From the NCBI RefSeq assembly GCF_963676685.1, contig NC_092356.1, positions 48,385,601-48,449,600 on the forward strand: a stretch of 64,000 nucleotides of DNA, given 5' to 3'. The position numbers and the translations under genes are program-made. The notes below the pieces were generated by a model. It worked only from the letters and a program-made list of their open reading frames with translations, was not told where the DNA came from and ran no database searches. Position 1 is the stretch's first letter. Every line of letters begins with the position of its first letter. The stretch is from Mytilus edulis. Lineage: Eukaryota > Mollusca > Bivalvia > Mytilida > Mytilidae. Below, piece by piece: positions 35,501 through 45,453 of the stretch.

Positions 35501-37679
35501 TTCGGTTTGGCCCCAGGCCTTGCGGTCATAAAACTTTCGAGTCAGTTTTTTTGTACTCATACTCGAAAATCAACCAATGAAATTGCTTGATTTCTTGTTT
35601 CGAGCATGATTTTTGTGCTCCAAGCACTGAGCAAAGTTTTATGCCTTCAAGGTCAGATGTCTTTTAAAATGTTTATATATCATTGAAAAAGCTCCAAATT
35701 ATCTCCCTTTGGTGCAAAAATGCCATTCATTGGCATTAAATTTGAAATATCTTGTTTAACTCATCGGTGACCTATATTTTTATTATTGTTTTCATATAAG
35801 CTGTATATAAACTAAATAATTGTAAAATTTAAGGATTTCTGGAATTAGATTATTTTTTTATTTCGATATTACGTCTATTTTTCCTATTTGTTCAACAGAA
35901 AAAAGGGACATTAACAAAAATGTATGCTTCTTCCGGAAGCAGATTGTGACCTTAAATTGACGGTGAAAAAAAATTTGATTTATACCCAGGAGCCCCCTTA
36001 AGGCATTCAAATGGATAAAACCAGAAGATTCCGAAAATCTTACCAAAATTCCAAAACATGACAAGCGAACATCCTTAAAATACATATCGTTTTATGTTGA
36101 GGAGATCCAAAATTCAGCTTCCCAGCTTTAAATGTGGAACTAATTGATTAATGTATTAGTATTTGTTCAGATATAATATTTTATAACTATTTCAACTGGA
36201 CTGAATCATTATTGTCCTCAAAATCATAACAACAAAAATCAAAAGGCCTGACATAATAGAATAAAAAACTTTAGATTTGGACCTCAAAAAAAATTATAGA
36301 TTGCAATATATTGCTTTTTGAATGCCCTTTTATGTAATTGGAATTATATTTGAACACCCATTTGATGTACTATATAGTATCTGATTAGTGATAATTATTC
36401 GAAAGCATACAAAAAAAACCTAATGTACTAGTATTGAATCATTGCTTTAAAATCCATTAGAACCACTGTTTATCATTACCAACGGGTGTACAAACCCTTG
36501 ACCTAGTTCTCTGTTCATTGTCTAAGACAAACTACATTACTGTATATATTCCAACATATTGGTATACAGGTATTTGTACAGTAAAAGAATAGGGACGAAA
36601 GATACCAAAGGGACAGTCAAACTCATAAATCTAAAACACACTGACAACTCCATGGCTAAAAATGAAAAAGACAAACAGAAAAACAATAGCACACACGACA
36701 CAACATAGAAAACTAAAGAATAAACAACACGAACCCCACCAAAAACTAGGGGTGATCTCAGGTGCTCCGGAAGGGTAAGCAGATCCTGCTCCACATGTGG
36801 CACCCGTCGTGTTGCTTATGTGATTACAAATCCGGTAAATAGTCTAATTCGGTAGGTCACATTCATGAAAGGGAAGGGGATTGTAGTTACGACGTAAGGA
36901 ACATATCCGATATCATTTGTGAAACGGTTATTCCATAACGGTCAACCAACTCGTGATGGCGTCCGTAAAATTTACGAAGGGATTGTACAATAATGCATGC
37001 ATTATTTCTAAATCTATTTAAAAACTTTAGACAAAATGTCATTGAAATTACGAAATTGATATTTCTTTTATTATATTCAATTTTAAAGGTGCCTCATTAT
37101 TTAATCTGCTAGTATATGACTTACCAACTGTTCCACTGTGCCCATTATGAATTCTTCAATAATAATAGCCGGGTCCACAGACTTCCCAGCTTCTTCAGAT
37201 AGTTTCAATTTCATATCTTCCAAGCTATTTTTGATCTGACTTTCCATATTAGCAATGCCCTCACCATATGTATGCATCAATTTATAAACTAGTTTTCTAC
37301 GATTTGTCCAGTCTTTACTTGGGGAAGCGAAAGCTGTGTCAGAAAAATTATCCAAGGCATACTTTCCGAAAAAGGTTGGAGGTCTTGCAGAAGTTGCAGT
37401 ACCAGCAGGTTCATGCAAAAATGCATTTCGAATTGCCTCGGAGGTATTGAGGCTTATTAACTTTTGTCCAAGAATAGTTATCTCCAAGACATCTCCATAA
37501 ATCTTGCTCCATTTGTTTATTGTACGATGCATATTTTCGTAATCCATTTGAAAAAGATTACCAACTAAAACATGACCTTTAACAAGTGGAGGATTCCTTT
37601 TCGTCCTTTTCTTTGATTTCAATATCATAACAAGGATCAGAAGAAAGGCAAAAACAGAGAATATTATTTCCAAGATCAT
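26334..37679 (-). CDS. Cytochrome P450, six exons, 499 residues
   Basis: A microsomal haem-thiolate monooxygenase that uses P450 reductase electrons to oxidise lipophilic or steroid-like substrates; the substrate is unknown. Exons: 37,679-37,125; 34,481-34,272; 33,462-33,333; 29,594-29,329; 28,243-28,116; 26,544-26,334. All junctions are GT/AG and phases match (0,0,1,0,2), giving exactly 1,500 nt. Start: ATG at 37,679; a TTG 24 bp upstream is not used. Landmarks: signal anchor 1-20, WxxxR at W124/R128, I-helix AGYNTT at 298-303, ExxR at E355/R358, PDRF at 410-413, haem loop FGVGKRSCIG with C441. Overall it looks like clan 2 (CYP1/2/17-like). Oddities: the usual acidic residue of the I-helix AGx(D/E)T is Asn301, and the PPGP hinge reads NPPLVKG. 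Introns carry many transposons but all coding exons are open, so it is probably functional. Confidence 0.93.
26620..26985 (+). repeat. Dispersed repeat R2, copy 3 (P450 intron 5)
   Basis: Matches 7,250-7,668 (CACTATTTTTCTTAAAATGT, CCTGTACCAAATTAGGA, GGTATACTACTGTTGCC). It lies between P450 exons 6 and 5, antisense to the gene. Confidence 0.75.
27240..27420 (+). repeat. Dispersed repeat R1, copy 3 (partial, P450 intron 5)
   Basis: CCGCCATTGTCTACATAAGT, AATATGACAGTTGG and ATTCATTTGATGTGTTTGAG correspond to R1; the first block is diverged. Confidence 0.65.
28116..28243 (-). CDS. P450 exon 5 (PDRF region; residues 388-430)
   Basis: Acceptor CTATAATTAG. Encodes IIPNLWTAHRNEKDF and FIPDRFL. Donor AAAAG|GTAAAG, phase 2. 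Confidence 0.9.
29329..29594 (-). CDS. P450 exon 4 (I-helix end, K-helix; residues 299-387)
   Basis: Acceptor TTCTTTGTAG. Completes the I-helix GYNTTRGT and carries the K-helix ESVLLETLRY (ExxR). Donor ACT|GTAAGC, phase 0. It matches no long single reading frame because it runs straight into introns on both sides. Confidence 0.9.
29960..31990 (+). pseudogene. Penelope-type reverse transcriptase relic, family 1 (P450 intron 3)
   Basis: Plus strand, antisense to the P450. Remnants from N to C: a pre-RT region (about 30,540-30,770; 30,840-30,945 with SEWIKAVRSLIQIRIKKLNE; SKHLSYLHDNY; ADKASNNIVFVCKYHYIN), then LDFMIDNIF at about 31,135, a frameshifted GIPMGPNCSPLLADLFLYYY at about 31,190-31,245, the catalytic FCYIDDVLSLNN at about 31,325, YDKRDDFSFPIVNF at about 31,490-31,525, then an internal deletion near 31,640 and the RYGI C-terminal block. 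The 3' UTR at about 31,750-31,985 is the same tail found alone at 24,213, 36,581, 42,114 and 47,708. No GIY-YIG endonuclease is seen. 'Penelope-type' rests on motif style, not phylogeny. Many stops and shifts. Confidence 0.8.
31980..32105 (+). repeat. Dispersed repeat R3, copy 6 (partial)
   Basis: AGTTATCAAAGGTACGAAGC, CTTATCAGTGACTCAGATCA and GGAAAGCATTGAGG follow directly on the RT family 1 tail. Confidence 0.65.
32988..33212. mobile_element. 225-bp MITE with spaced TAATCA doublets, 6-bp TSD
   Basis: The termini GAGGCCCCTCATGGGG and CCCCATGAGGGCCCTC are inverted repeats with one mismatch. ATTATT flanks both ends (32,982-32,987 and 33,213-33,218). The interior has six doublets of the form TAATCA-NN-TAATCA, beginning near 33,012, 33,042, 33,079, 33,116, 33,148 and 33,177, separated by AT-rich spacers. 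It lies in P450 intron 3, 120 bp from exon 3. The same length and similar ends occur at 61,601-61,825. Confidence 0.85.
33333..33462 (-). CDS. P450 exon 3 (residues 256-299, start of I-helix)
   Basis: Acceptor CCTTTAG. Encodes KENPEHKGVYQNM through NVVSA and the first base of Gly299. Donor GCAG|GTATTT, phase 1. This exon is too short for ordinary ORF calling but is required by phase and by the I-helix. Confidence 0.9.
34045..34235 (-). repeat. Dispersed repeat R1, copy 4 (P450 intron 2)
   Basis: Inverse of 16,628-16,840: AAAATACTGAACTCCGCGGA, ACACATCAAACGAATTGATA, GGTTTTATAGCTAGCCAAAC. It ends about 40 bp from exon 2's donor. Confidence 0.8.
34272..34481 (-). CDS. P450 exon 2 (residues 186-255)
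   Basis: Acceptor TTTTTATAG at 34,482. Encodes IVGCSFGRGSKLKKILREVD through a helix F-G region ending NLLAKIA. Donor GCG|GTAAAT, phase 0. Confidence 0.9.
34499..34521. repeat. (TA)n microsatellite
   Basis: About 11 TA units, 18 bp upstream of the P450 exon 2 acceptor, in its polypyrimidine/branch region. Confidence 0.85.
34850..34970 (+). repeat. Dispersed repeat R4, copy 2 (P450 intron 1)
   Basis: GACCTATAGTTGTTAATGTC, TGGTCTTTTGTTTAGAG and TGGCAATAATACCACATCGT are the inverse of 19,800-19,900. Confidence 0.65.
35372..36001. mobile_element. MITE with TTAA ends, copy 2 (630 bp, P450 intron 1)
   Basis: The ends TTAAGGTGGCTCGTGGGT and ACCCAGGAGCCCCCTTAA match 8,243-8,818. Interior blocks such as AATTATCTCCCTTTGGTGCA and CTAAATAATTGTAAAATTTA are shared. 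It is longer than copy 1 because it keeps about 150 bp around 35,500-35,650 that copy 1 lacks. Confidence 0.85.
36581..36982 (-). mobile_element. RT family 1 tail with RT C-terminus, 7-bp TSD (P450 intron 1)
   Basis: TTGTACA flanks it at 36,574-36,580 and 36,983-36,989. Minus strand: about 30 RT codons (LRKFYGRHHELVDRYGITVS then QMISDMF and stop), then the UTR shared with 24,213-24,555. Because it reaches further 5' than that copy and ends at the same 3' border, the dispersed repeat is clearly the 3' end of an RT element. Confidence 0.9.
37125..37679 (-). CDS. P450 exon 1 (residues 1-185)
   Basis: Starts ATGATCTTGG after CAAA. Encodes a hydrophobic anchor, the KSKKRTKRNPP basic/hinge segment, the FFGKYALDNF B-C region and helix C with DWTNRR. 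The donor is TTG|GTAAGT at 37,125/37,124, phase 0. Confidence 0.93.
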
Positions 37680-39262
37680 TTTGAAAATAATATTTTCCCC
37701 CAAAATTTAGTCTAACCGCAGGTGAACTGTTTCTGTGAGGTTACACTTTGTAGGTGATAGGATAAATATCCAGGTCAGATAAATGCTTGTCCTTGGCATG
37801 CATTCATAAAAAAAAAATCTATTTTCGTATTGAGCCACAGTTTCTTGACATTTGGTATCAACATGATCAAGTGTGTCACCTAGTTATTGTGCTACCCATT
37901 ATTCTTCTATGTTTATTCATATGTTTGTTTACCGGTTTGCTATATATACAGTCACGGTTATACAAATCAAAGCAGTCTCGATTTTATATAACCTGGTTAA
38001 CTATCTCATGTTTTGTCATTTACATGCAGTTAACTTAGTTTGACATTTAAAACCCATATCATCAAAGGCTGTTATCACAGTTTTCGTAATATTAATAGCA
38101 AATAAATTCGCATTATGTGTTATTACTATCTCATGTTTTGTCATTTACATGCAGTTAACTTAGTTTGACATTTAAAACCCATATCATCAAAGGATGTTAT
38201 CACAGTTTTCGTAATATTAATAGCAAATTAATTCGCATTATGTGTTATTACACTAAAGTACACTACTAATGGCAAATTAATTCGCATTATGTGTTATTAC
38301 ACTAAAGTACATAGATGTCTGTAAACTGTAAAACCTGCTTTTTTAAACTATTTTTAAAGTAGAAATATTTAAAATTTCGTGAGAAAAAGAAGATTTATGT
38401 AATCAAATACAGTTGCATTTCATCCTTGATGATACATTTATTATCTGTATAAATTAGTGTATGCATACCAATCATACACACACGATGTTTCTTCAACTTC
38501 TTATTTTGTTAAATTGTTACCAGTTAATATATTAACAAAGCGGGTTTTCTTTGAACTTTGACATTATGCACACTGATCATGTTGATACAGTAGCGATACG
38601 ATGACAATTATTTTTTTCAATATCAGCTTATCAATTTTATTTTATTTTTTAAACAAAAAAGATACTGTCATAAATGTTTTAAAAAAAAAAAACCACTCGT
38701 CATAGATACCAGGCTTAAAAATCTGTACCGCTGACTTAAAACAAAATTAAAAAAAACTTAATGTAAAAATAAGGAGATGTGTTATGAGTTCCAATGAAAC
38801 TATCTACGAGAGTTCAAAGTCAAACTAAGCAATTATAAGCAGTCGTACGGCTTTCAACAACGAAAAACACAACTGTATAGTCGGCTTTAAAAGGTCCCGA
38901 CATGAAATATTTCTAACAATTCAAGCGAGAAAGAAATCTTGAGAACTTATTTATAACTAAACAGTTTAAAAAAAACAAATACAACAGATATGAACTAACG
39001 ACAACCAAGTACATAAAGAGTAATTTCAGTCGTTATAATTAAGAAGGTTGTGGAGTTGCCAAACATAAACTGATGCATATTTAGAGATGGAATATTTTTC
39101 TTTTTTCCTCTTGATAATTCCAAACAAGAGGCTGGGAAGTATTTTACAAATTTTAGAATTAATTAGAATGGCTACCAGGAGTGAATATACTGATATAGAG
39201 GTTGTCTTTGTATGGAGTGAACGTATTTCCTTATTCAAAATATCGCGTTATTGTTAAGGTGT
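37680..39262. other. P450 upstream region
   Basis: Contains the 125-bp tandem duplication at 38,001-38,250 and an R4-like fragment at 38,755-38,890 (-). No TATA box or factor site that I can defend. Confidence 0.5.
38001..38325. repeat. 125-bp tandem duplication plus 45-bp repeat upstream of P450
   Basis: CTATCTCATGTTTTGTCATT starts at 38,001 and 38,126, with nearly identical 125-bp units (one base change CTG/ATG, one AAA/TTA). The end AATTCGCATTATGTGTTATT recurs a third time with ACACTAAAGTACA, making a shorter ~45-bp duplication to about 38,312. It lies 0.3-0.65 kb upstream of the P450 start. Confidence 0.88.
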
Positions 39263-40797
39263 TTTATGCCCGCGTCACACTGTCCCGATTTTTATATACG
39301 ATGGACACTCGAATGCGAAAATTGTAAGTTCGTACGAAGTTGGTCCCGATCTCGTTAAAATACCAAAAAGTGACCGAAGCAAGTACGATGAATAACGAAG
39401 TCTATACGACGGTGCCGAAATTATATACGATAGCAAAAGATGGACATACGAAGGTTAACCGAAGACGGGTATTTAAGCTTCATATCTCAGCCGAAGCCTA
39501 CACGATGGATCACGAAGGCTACACGGTGGATTACGAAGGCTACACGATGGATTACGATGATGGCGCGATGGCCATACGATGTCTAAAAGACGTTTATATA
39601 TATCAAATAAACATATTGAATTTACCATTTTCTGCATGTGTCATATACAAATATAGTGTCCATATGTGTCCCCAATATGTTACATACGAGGGGATGCCAC
39701 GCTCGGCATTGCCTTGTTTGAACTGTAAAATGTGTGCACTAGTCTGAATAATCACCCATAATTATGCCCATGTTTACTGATCTATCTTAAAGGTAAGGTA
39801 ATAGGTTCGTTGATCCCTTTTATTCAAAAAGAGCTCTTTCCAGGAGAATATCATAATAATATAGACAAAAGGAAGGATGTGGGGAAAGCAACAAATGCGG
39901 CAAAATATGACATATAGAAAACAAAATGGTTATGGAGTAAACATTCGTGTGACAACAACTCAGACGATCCATAAACAATCAGAATAATGAAGAAAAAGTT
40001 GGTTTCCCTATATACGTGTACCTGCAGTGTTGGTGTACGAGGCGCGTTTATGATTTTCATTATGTTACTTGATACAAAAAATAATATTTTACTTGTAAAA
40101 GTAAATCCTGAGCCTGTAATAGCTGCTCTTCTTGTTCCATTTGAATTGAATTAATAGAAACAACGCTGTCGCCTTTCTTGTTCTCATAGAATCATATGAT
40201 ATGAGCTCCATGTTTTGTGAACGTCTTTCTTAACTGTCGTATTAGACTGACCAGTGCAAATCGCGCATGGCACTTTAAATGTATTTTAGCGCAAAACTTA
40301 ACTTACATTTAGCTTGATTTATTGCCGTCGAAGTTCCATCTTGTCGCCTTCGTACTTTTATTCGATGGCAACACGATGGGATTACGAGGTCCTCACGAAG
40401 TCGTGTTGCCATCGTAAGACCTTCGGGTAGCTTCGTCATTCATTCATGTAGACATCGTAATGTCAAAACTGCCCGATGGAAACGATGGAAACACGAATGC
40501 AATACGATGTTCAAAGATGCATTCCCGGTGACATTACGATGGTGAGGATGGTGATACGAACTCAGTACGAACCCTCAACATCGGACGCACCTTCGGGGAT
40601 TTTTTAACATGTTAAAAAATTTAAAACCCTTCCCGAAGTTGTCCCCGAAGTCTAGAAAAAGTGGCCGATGGTTCTACGATGGTTAAAGATGGCACTACGA
40701 ATAGCCCGATCTGGATACGATCAGTCCCGATTTTGGAAATTTCCATAATCGTGTTGCCATCGGCGTAAAAATCGGGACAGTGTGACGCGGGCATAAA
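39263..40797. mobile_element. 1.5-kb TIR element with ACGATGG/CGAAG-rich subtermini
   Basis: TTTATGCCCGCGTCACACTG at 39,263 is exactly inverted at the right end (to 40,797), and the TIR runs about 32 bp to TCCCGATTTTTA. Both subterminal regions (39,290-39,580 and 40,340-40,770) hold dozens of short words (TACGATGG, ACGAAG, CCGAAG) and are markedly CpG-rich. The centre is AT-rich and lacks a transposase. The 135-residue frame at 39,340-39,747 is translated subterminal repeat. No clear target duplication. Confidence 0.85.
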
Positions 40798-41634
40798 CGA
40801 AACATTTCAAGTTCGTATATACCATTTCAACTGTGAACGTCTGTCTTTGTGGGACAATGCACACTTCGTATTGATTATTTGATGTGGTCATTTGCGATTA
40901 TTCTTGATTACTCGTTGGATGGTTTTGTTAATCCTGAGTTGAACGGCAGGAAGACGTTTATTTATTGTTACCCATATGACATTCCACGTTATTTACAGGT
41001 TTTAATGATGTTTTCATGTCTATATTATAGCGTGTTGATTTGCGGACGGATGCTAAAAAGATTATCTGTAGAGTAGTTGTGGTATTTTATCTTTTTTTTT
41101 CTTCCAAAAGAGGATTGTTATCTCATGGTATATTGGCAGAGTTATAGAGTCTATTCTTGAATTTCGTCTTTAAACACTAGGTGAAGCTTTTCTTTTGGAG
41201 CCATTTTATTTTCTTACTAGTAGGACAAGATTACAAATAATTCAGCATGGATGAATTTGTATTACTACCACTTATAGGGGTTATTGATTTTCAATGACAA
41301 TTTATGGTAACAGTTGTCATTTATAATGAACATATCATATTAAATTACAACAAATAGATAAGAAAATATCAAAGTTATTTAATAATTAGGATAAGGAAAC
41401 CAGAGCAGATATGTTAACTGAATCTGTTTCGTTTAGTAGTCAATTAAAGTAAAACGCCCATGTGGAGTCAAAAGCCAATTTTGGCCGTGTTGGTTTAAAA
41501 GTCTAGTTGGTAATTGTCCTATTTACTCGTTCATCTATACAAAATAGTTTTCAATACAAATAACTTTGAATTACTATGGTACTTTCTATTTATTTATTGA
41601 AGTTCAAGATTAAACCCAAACAAGTAAAACAAAA
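40798..41634. other. Unassigned intergenic DNA
   Basis: A 75-residue plus-strand frame (40,849-41,076) has no recognisable domain. Nothing else seen. Confidence 0.4.
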
Positions 41635-41770
41635 AGAGGGGCGAAAGATACCAGCGGGACATGTAAATAAAGTGACAGCGCCATGGCTATAAAAAAAAAA
41701 AGACAAACAGACAAATAATAGATCACAAGACAAAACATAGAAAACTAAAAACTAAGCAACATGAACCCCA
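41635..41770 (-). mobile_element. RT family 1 tail fragment
   Basis: GGCGAAAGATACCAGCGGGA, GACAGCGCCATGGCTA and CAACATGAACCCCACCAAAG match the 3'-most part of the family 1 UTR. It is diverged and truncated. Confidence 0.75.
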
Positions 41771-42113
41771 CCAAAGACTGGCTCAAAGGAAGCTGTTTAA
41801 TGATTCGACAGGTACTTTTACGTCAAATTGATACAATAAAATTGGAGTAACATGTCAAGCAAAAACGCAAACTATCTTATCATGGTTCTGTCGTGTTCCC
41901 TTTTTCATATTATAGTATATTTATGTCGCTTCAAATGTTATTTATCTGTATATCATTAGAATGTTCTATTTTGGTAGTAAGCAACACATTTCAAAGGAAA
42001 ATAGTTTAGCAAAAGCTTACAGACGACGATGGACGATAACCGATAAGAAAAGTTCAATGTGCTCTGCAGGATAGACTAGGCTAGCAACAAAAGTAGATAT
42101 CGTCTTTAAAAGA

Positions 42114-42348
42114 GGGTCGAAAGATACCAGAGGGACAGTTAAACTAATAAATCGAAAATAAACTGACAACGCCATGCCTAAAAATGAAAAAGACAAACAG
42201 ACAAACAATAGGACACATGACACAACATATAAAACTAAAGAATAAGCAACACGAACCCCACCAAAAACTATGGGTTATCTCAGGTGCTCCGGAAGGGTAA
42301 GCAAGTCCTGCTCCAAATGTTCCTGCTCCAAATGTGGCACCCGTCGTG
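42114..42348 (-). mobile_element. RT family 1 tail, 9-bp flanking repeat
   Basis: TTTAAAAGA flanks it (42,105-42,113 and 42,349-42,357). It contains GGTGCTCCGGAAGGGTAAGC and ends at GGCACCCGTCGTG, so only UTR is present. A local duplication (TCCTGCTCCAAATG twice) is private to this copy. Confidence 0.82.
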
Positions 42349-42448
42349 TTTAAAAGACATTTTAGCCATTTTGTAACTTTTAATCTAAAAACGTAGAATA
42401 ACTGCGACATTTGCTCAAAGCTGACATTGACTGTTGCACAATTTATGA

Positions 42449-42659
42449 TACTGTGGATTCATTTATTTTCGTGAGTAACAATTTTCGTGTATGAGGAAAT
42501 CTTGCATTTTCGTGGATATTTGATTTCGTAGTTTTGTCACAGTCTGTGTACGACCGAATATCTAATTTGTGGTTTGTTAAATATTTAAATTCGTGGTTCA
42601 CCTGTACAAACGAAAACCACGAAAATAGGTATCCCACGAATAATAACGAATCCACAGTA
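42449..42659. mobile_element. 211-bp MITE 'TACTGTGGATTC', copy 1
   Basis: TACTGTGGATTCATTTATTT at the left and the inverse of TACTGTGGATTCGTTATTAT at the right are TIRs, followed by TTTCGTGG words on both sides. It ends in TA, consistent with a TA target. A second copy is at 54,540-54,753. Confidence 0.85.
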
Positions 42660-44805
42660 TATCAATATCTACTGACTTTTAACATGTCTCTAAGTAAGTA
42701 AGCAATAACATTTAATTTAATGTCGGCATAAATGTACATAATAACAAAGAAAACATGAGCTTTGGTGAGCTCTTTAACTGACCTCACATAAAAATCATGC
42801 AGCTTCTTGCAAATACTAACAAATAGAAATAAAAAATATGCAAATATAATGAAAGCAGGTTAATTTTGATTTCTGAACCTCAAGGGTCAAAGCTATGTTC
42901 ATTGAATGGGGGATCCAGCAATCTGCTGAAATATCATAAAATTTTAATTAACTTGAAAGTATTTATTAAATAAATTAAATAATTAAGCATTTGCATTTAA
43001 TAGCTATATATGATAATGCACAAAAAAACAAAGCAAAGGCCAGAAATAATTTTAAAAAAAGACAAAATTTCACAATGAGTTAGTACTGGATGGAAATATC
43101 ATGAACTGCAGTTGCACTTTTGACCCGCACACCAAGAACTTATATAATTCCTAAATTGGTGAAAAGAGGTTATAGTTCTGGCCTCATTGGTAAATTACTT
43201 CCATGCTTGTGCTGCCTCATATCTAATGCCTGATAATCATCAGCCACTTTGTCTCATGTAAAATCATGTCAGTGAATTATTTACGCCAAGAAACACAACG
43301 AGTGTTCGTAAAAGGAATTCTAAATAGAAGATAGAATTACATGTTTATTTTGAAAACTTTGGAATTTTGACCCAAGGTACCAACACATTGATGCTTGCTT
43401 GGTAGTTTCAAACTATAAAATACTTTTATTAACCAATCATGGTGCCCAAAATTTGCGCTATACAATCAAATGAATTACAAAATATAGTACAGTAATCAGA
43501 ATCATTAAAGTACATATAAACTAAAAACATAAATACATATTCACACAAAGTAACATGATTATAAACCATGTTATTGACAAAACATAAAGTTATTTGGATA
43601 CCACTGTGACATGGAAGAATTACATAATTGTATAGCCCTAGGTTTATGGGAGACAACTCCAGTTCGATTTTATTACATAATATGTACATATTTATTTTCA
43701 CACTACATAGATATTTTCTAATAGAGTTTCTTTCTTAAGTTGATTTTTAATCTATGAGTTTGACTGTCCCTCTGGTATCTTTCGCCTCTCTTTTATTGAA
43801 GATACCACTGTATTAGTAGTTTTTTCAAACATTTTCATGACACACCATAGATTATCACCTAACATCACAACAGTTGTAAAGCTTTCGGACTATTATGCTT
43901 AGTGGTTTCTTGTCGATTTCAAAAACTCATTTATATTTCCACAAAAGATTATATAATGACTGATCATATTTGATCTTGATGTTTAAACTATGTGGAGGCA
44001 ACCCCCGTTTTTCACCAATAGAGTTCGCGCTGTTTTAGAGGTTGTGTTATCTTCTATTGCACCAATTCTCTCATTCATTTTTGTAATTTCATTGCTCCGT
44101 ACAAAACCCTAAAACTATTTTGTTGTTGTCTATTCCACTGAAGATTGTTATGTTGTCAATCTACATTATAGCATCTACAAAGGATGTATAACACACGCAC
44201 GTAATTCCAGTAACATTGACTTTTTCCCAAGTTGCCTGTTTTTGAACCATTGATCAGGATTTTAGATATAACAGTTAACTGTAAGGTGGCTGCCGATTGA
44301 TCTAGTTGTCTTTTTGTTGTTTAGCTTGAATCTTGTCTCAACCATGGCTGAGATTTTGTCCATACTTTTTCAACAAATTCGAATTTGAAGTTCTTCGAAA
44401 TATTCATATAAGAAAAATGTTGCCAGCAGAACTGAAGCTTATGCAGAGATTTTATATGCTATTTCCATCTAGATCATACCATTGCTATCTTATTTTACAT
44501 TTCAACTGTTTTCCAAAATAAAAACGGCGTAATATGCTGGATTTCTATTGGTTTCTGAATTAAAATGAAGAGTTGGAATTTACATCAAAGGTTCTTTACA
44601 AAGTACATGGTTAAAAGAATGCTTGGTGTTTGCTACTTTGGTTAGTTTGAATTAAGGTTGGAATGTCGCCTGTAAAGAACACAATATGGGCAAAAAAGTT
44701 GTTATTAATAAAATTCGAGTACCAACAGTTTCTGAGTATTTGATTTTCTATTTTCCTCAACCAGACCTTTCTAAAAAAAGAGTGTTGAGACGAATAACAT
44801 CAAAG
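42660..44805. other. Mostly unassigned DNA
   Basis: 43,745-43,795 (+) is a scrap of the RT family 1 tail (GAGTTTGACTGTCCCTCTGG, CTTTCGCCTCTCTTTTATT). The 90- and 62-residue frames at 43,429-43,701 (-) and 44,333-44,521 (+) are not recognisable. Confidence 0.45.
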
Positions 44806-45453
44806 TATATATTGTAATAAAATTGAGAATGGAAATGGGGAATGTGTCAAAGAGACAACAACCCGACCAAATAAAAACAACAGCAGAGGGTCATCAACAG
44901 GTCTTCAATGTAGCGAGAAATTCCCGCACCCGGAGGCGTCCTTCAGCTGGCCCCTAAACAAATATATACTAGTTCAGTGATAATGAACGCCATACTAATT
45001 TCCAAATTGTACACAAGAAACTAAAATTAAAATAATACAAGACTAACAAAGGCCAGAGGCTCCTGACTTGGGACAGGCGCAAAAATGCGGCGGGGTTAAA
45101 CATGTTTGTGAGATCTCAACCCTCCCCCTATACCTCTAAACAATGTAGAAAAGTAAACGCATAACAATACGCACATTAAAATTCAGTTCAAGAGAAGTCC
45201 GAGTCTGATGTCAGAAGATGTAACCAAAGAAAATAAACAAAATGACAATAATACATAAATAACAACAGACTACTAGCAGTTAACTGACATGCCAGCTCCA
45301 GACTTCAATTAAACTGACTGAAAGATTATGATTTCATCATATGAACATCAGGCACAATCCTTCCCGTCAGGGGTTTAGTATCATACCATCATAACATATA
45401 TGAGAAGAACATAACCCGTGTCATGCCAACAACTGTTTTTAGAATAAATGTGT
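44806..45453 (-). mobile_element. RT family 2 3' UTR
   Basis: Directly follows the RT stop at 45,454 on the minus strand and ends near AATAAAATTGAGAATGGAAA. Blocks from it occur alone at 6,426-6,712 and 14,391-14,880, which identifies those repeats as tails of this family. Confidence 0.75.

Noticed and set aside
37680..37703. Upstream start for the P450 at 37,703
   Set aside because: The codon is TTG. The ATG at 37,679 opens directly onto the hydrophobic anchor and gives the normal family length.
39340..39747. 135-codon frame with YTMDHEGYTVDYEG repeats
   Set aside because: It is translated subterminal repeat words of the 39,263-40,797 element; the periodicity is in the DNA.
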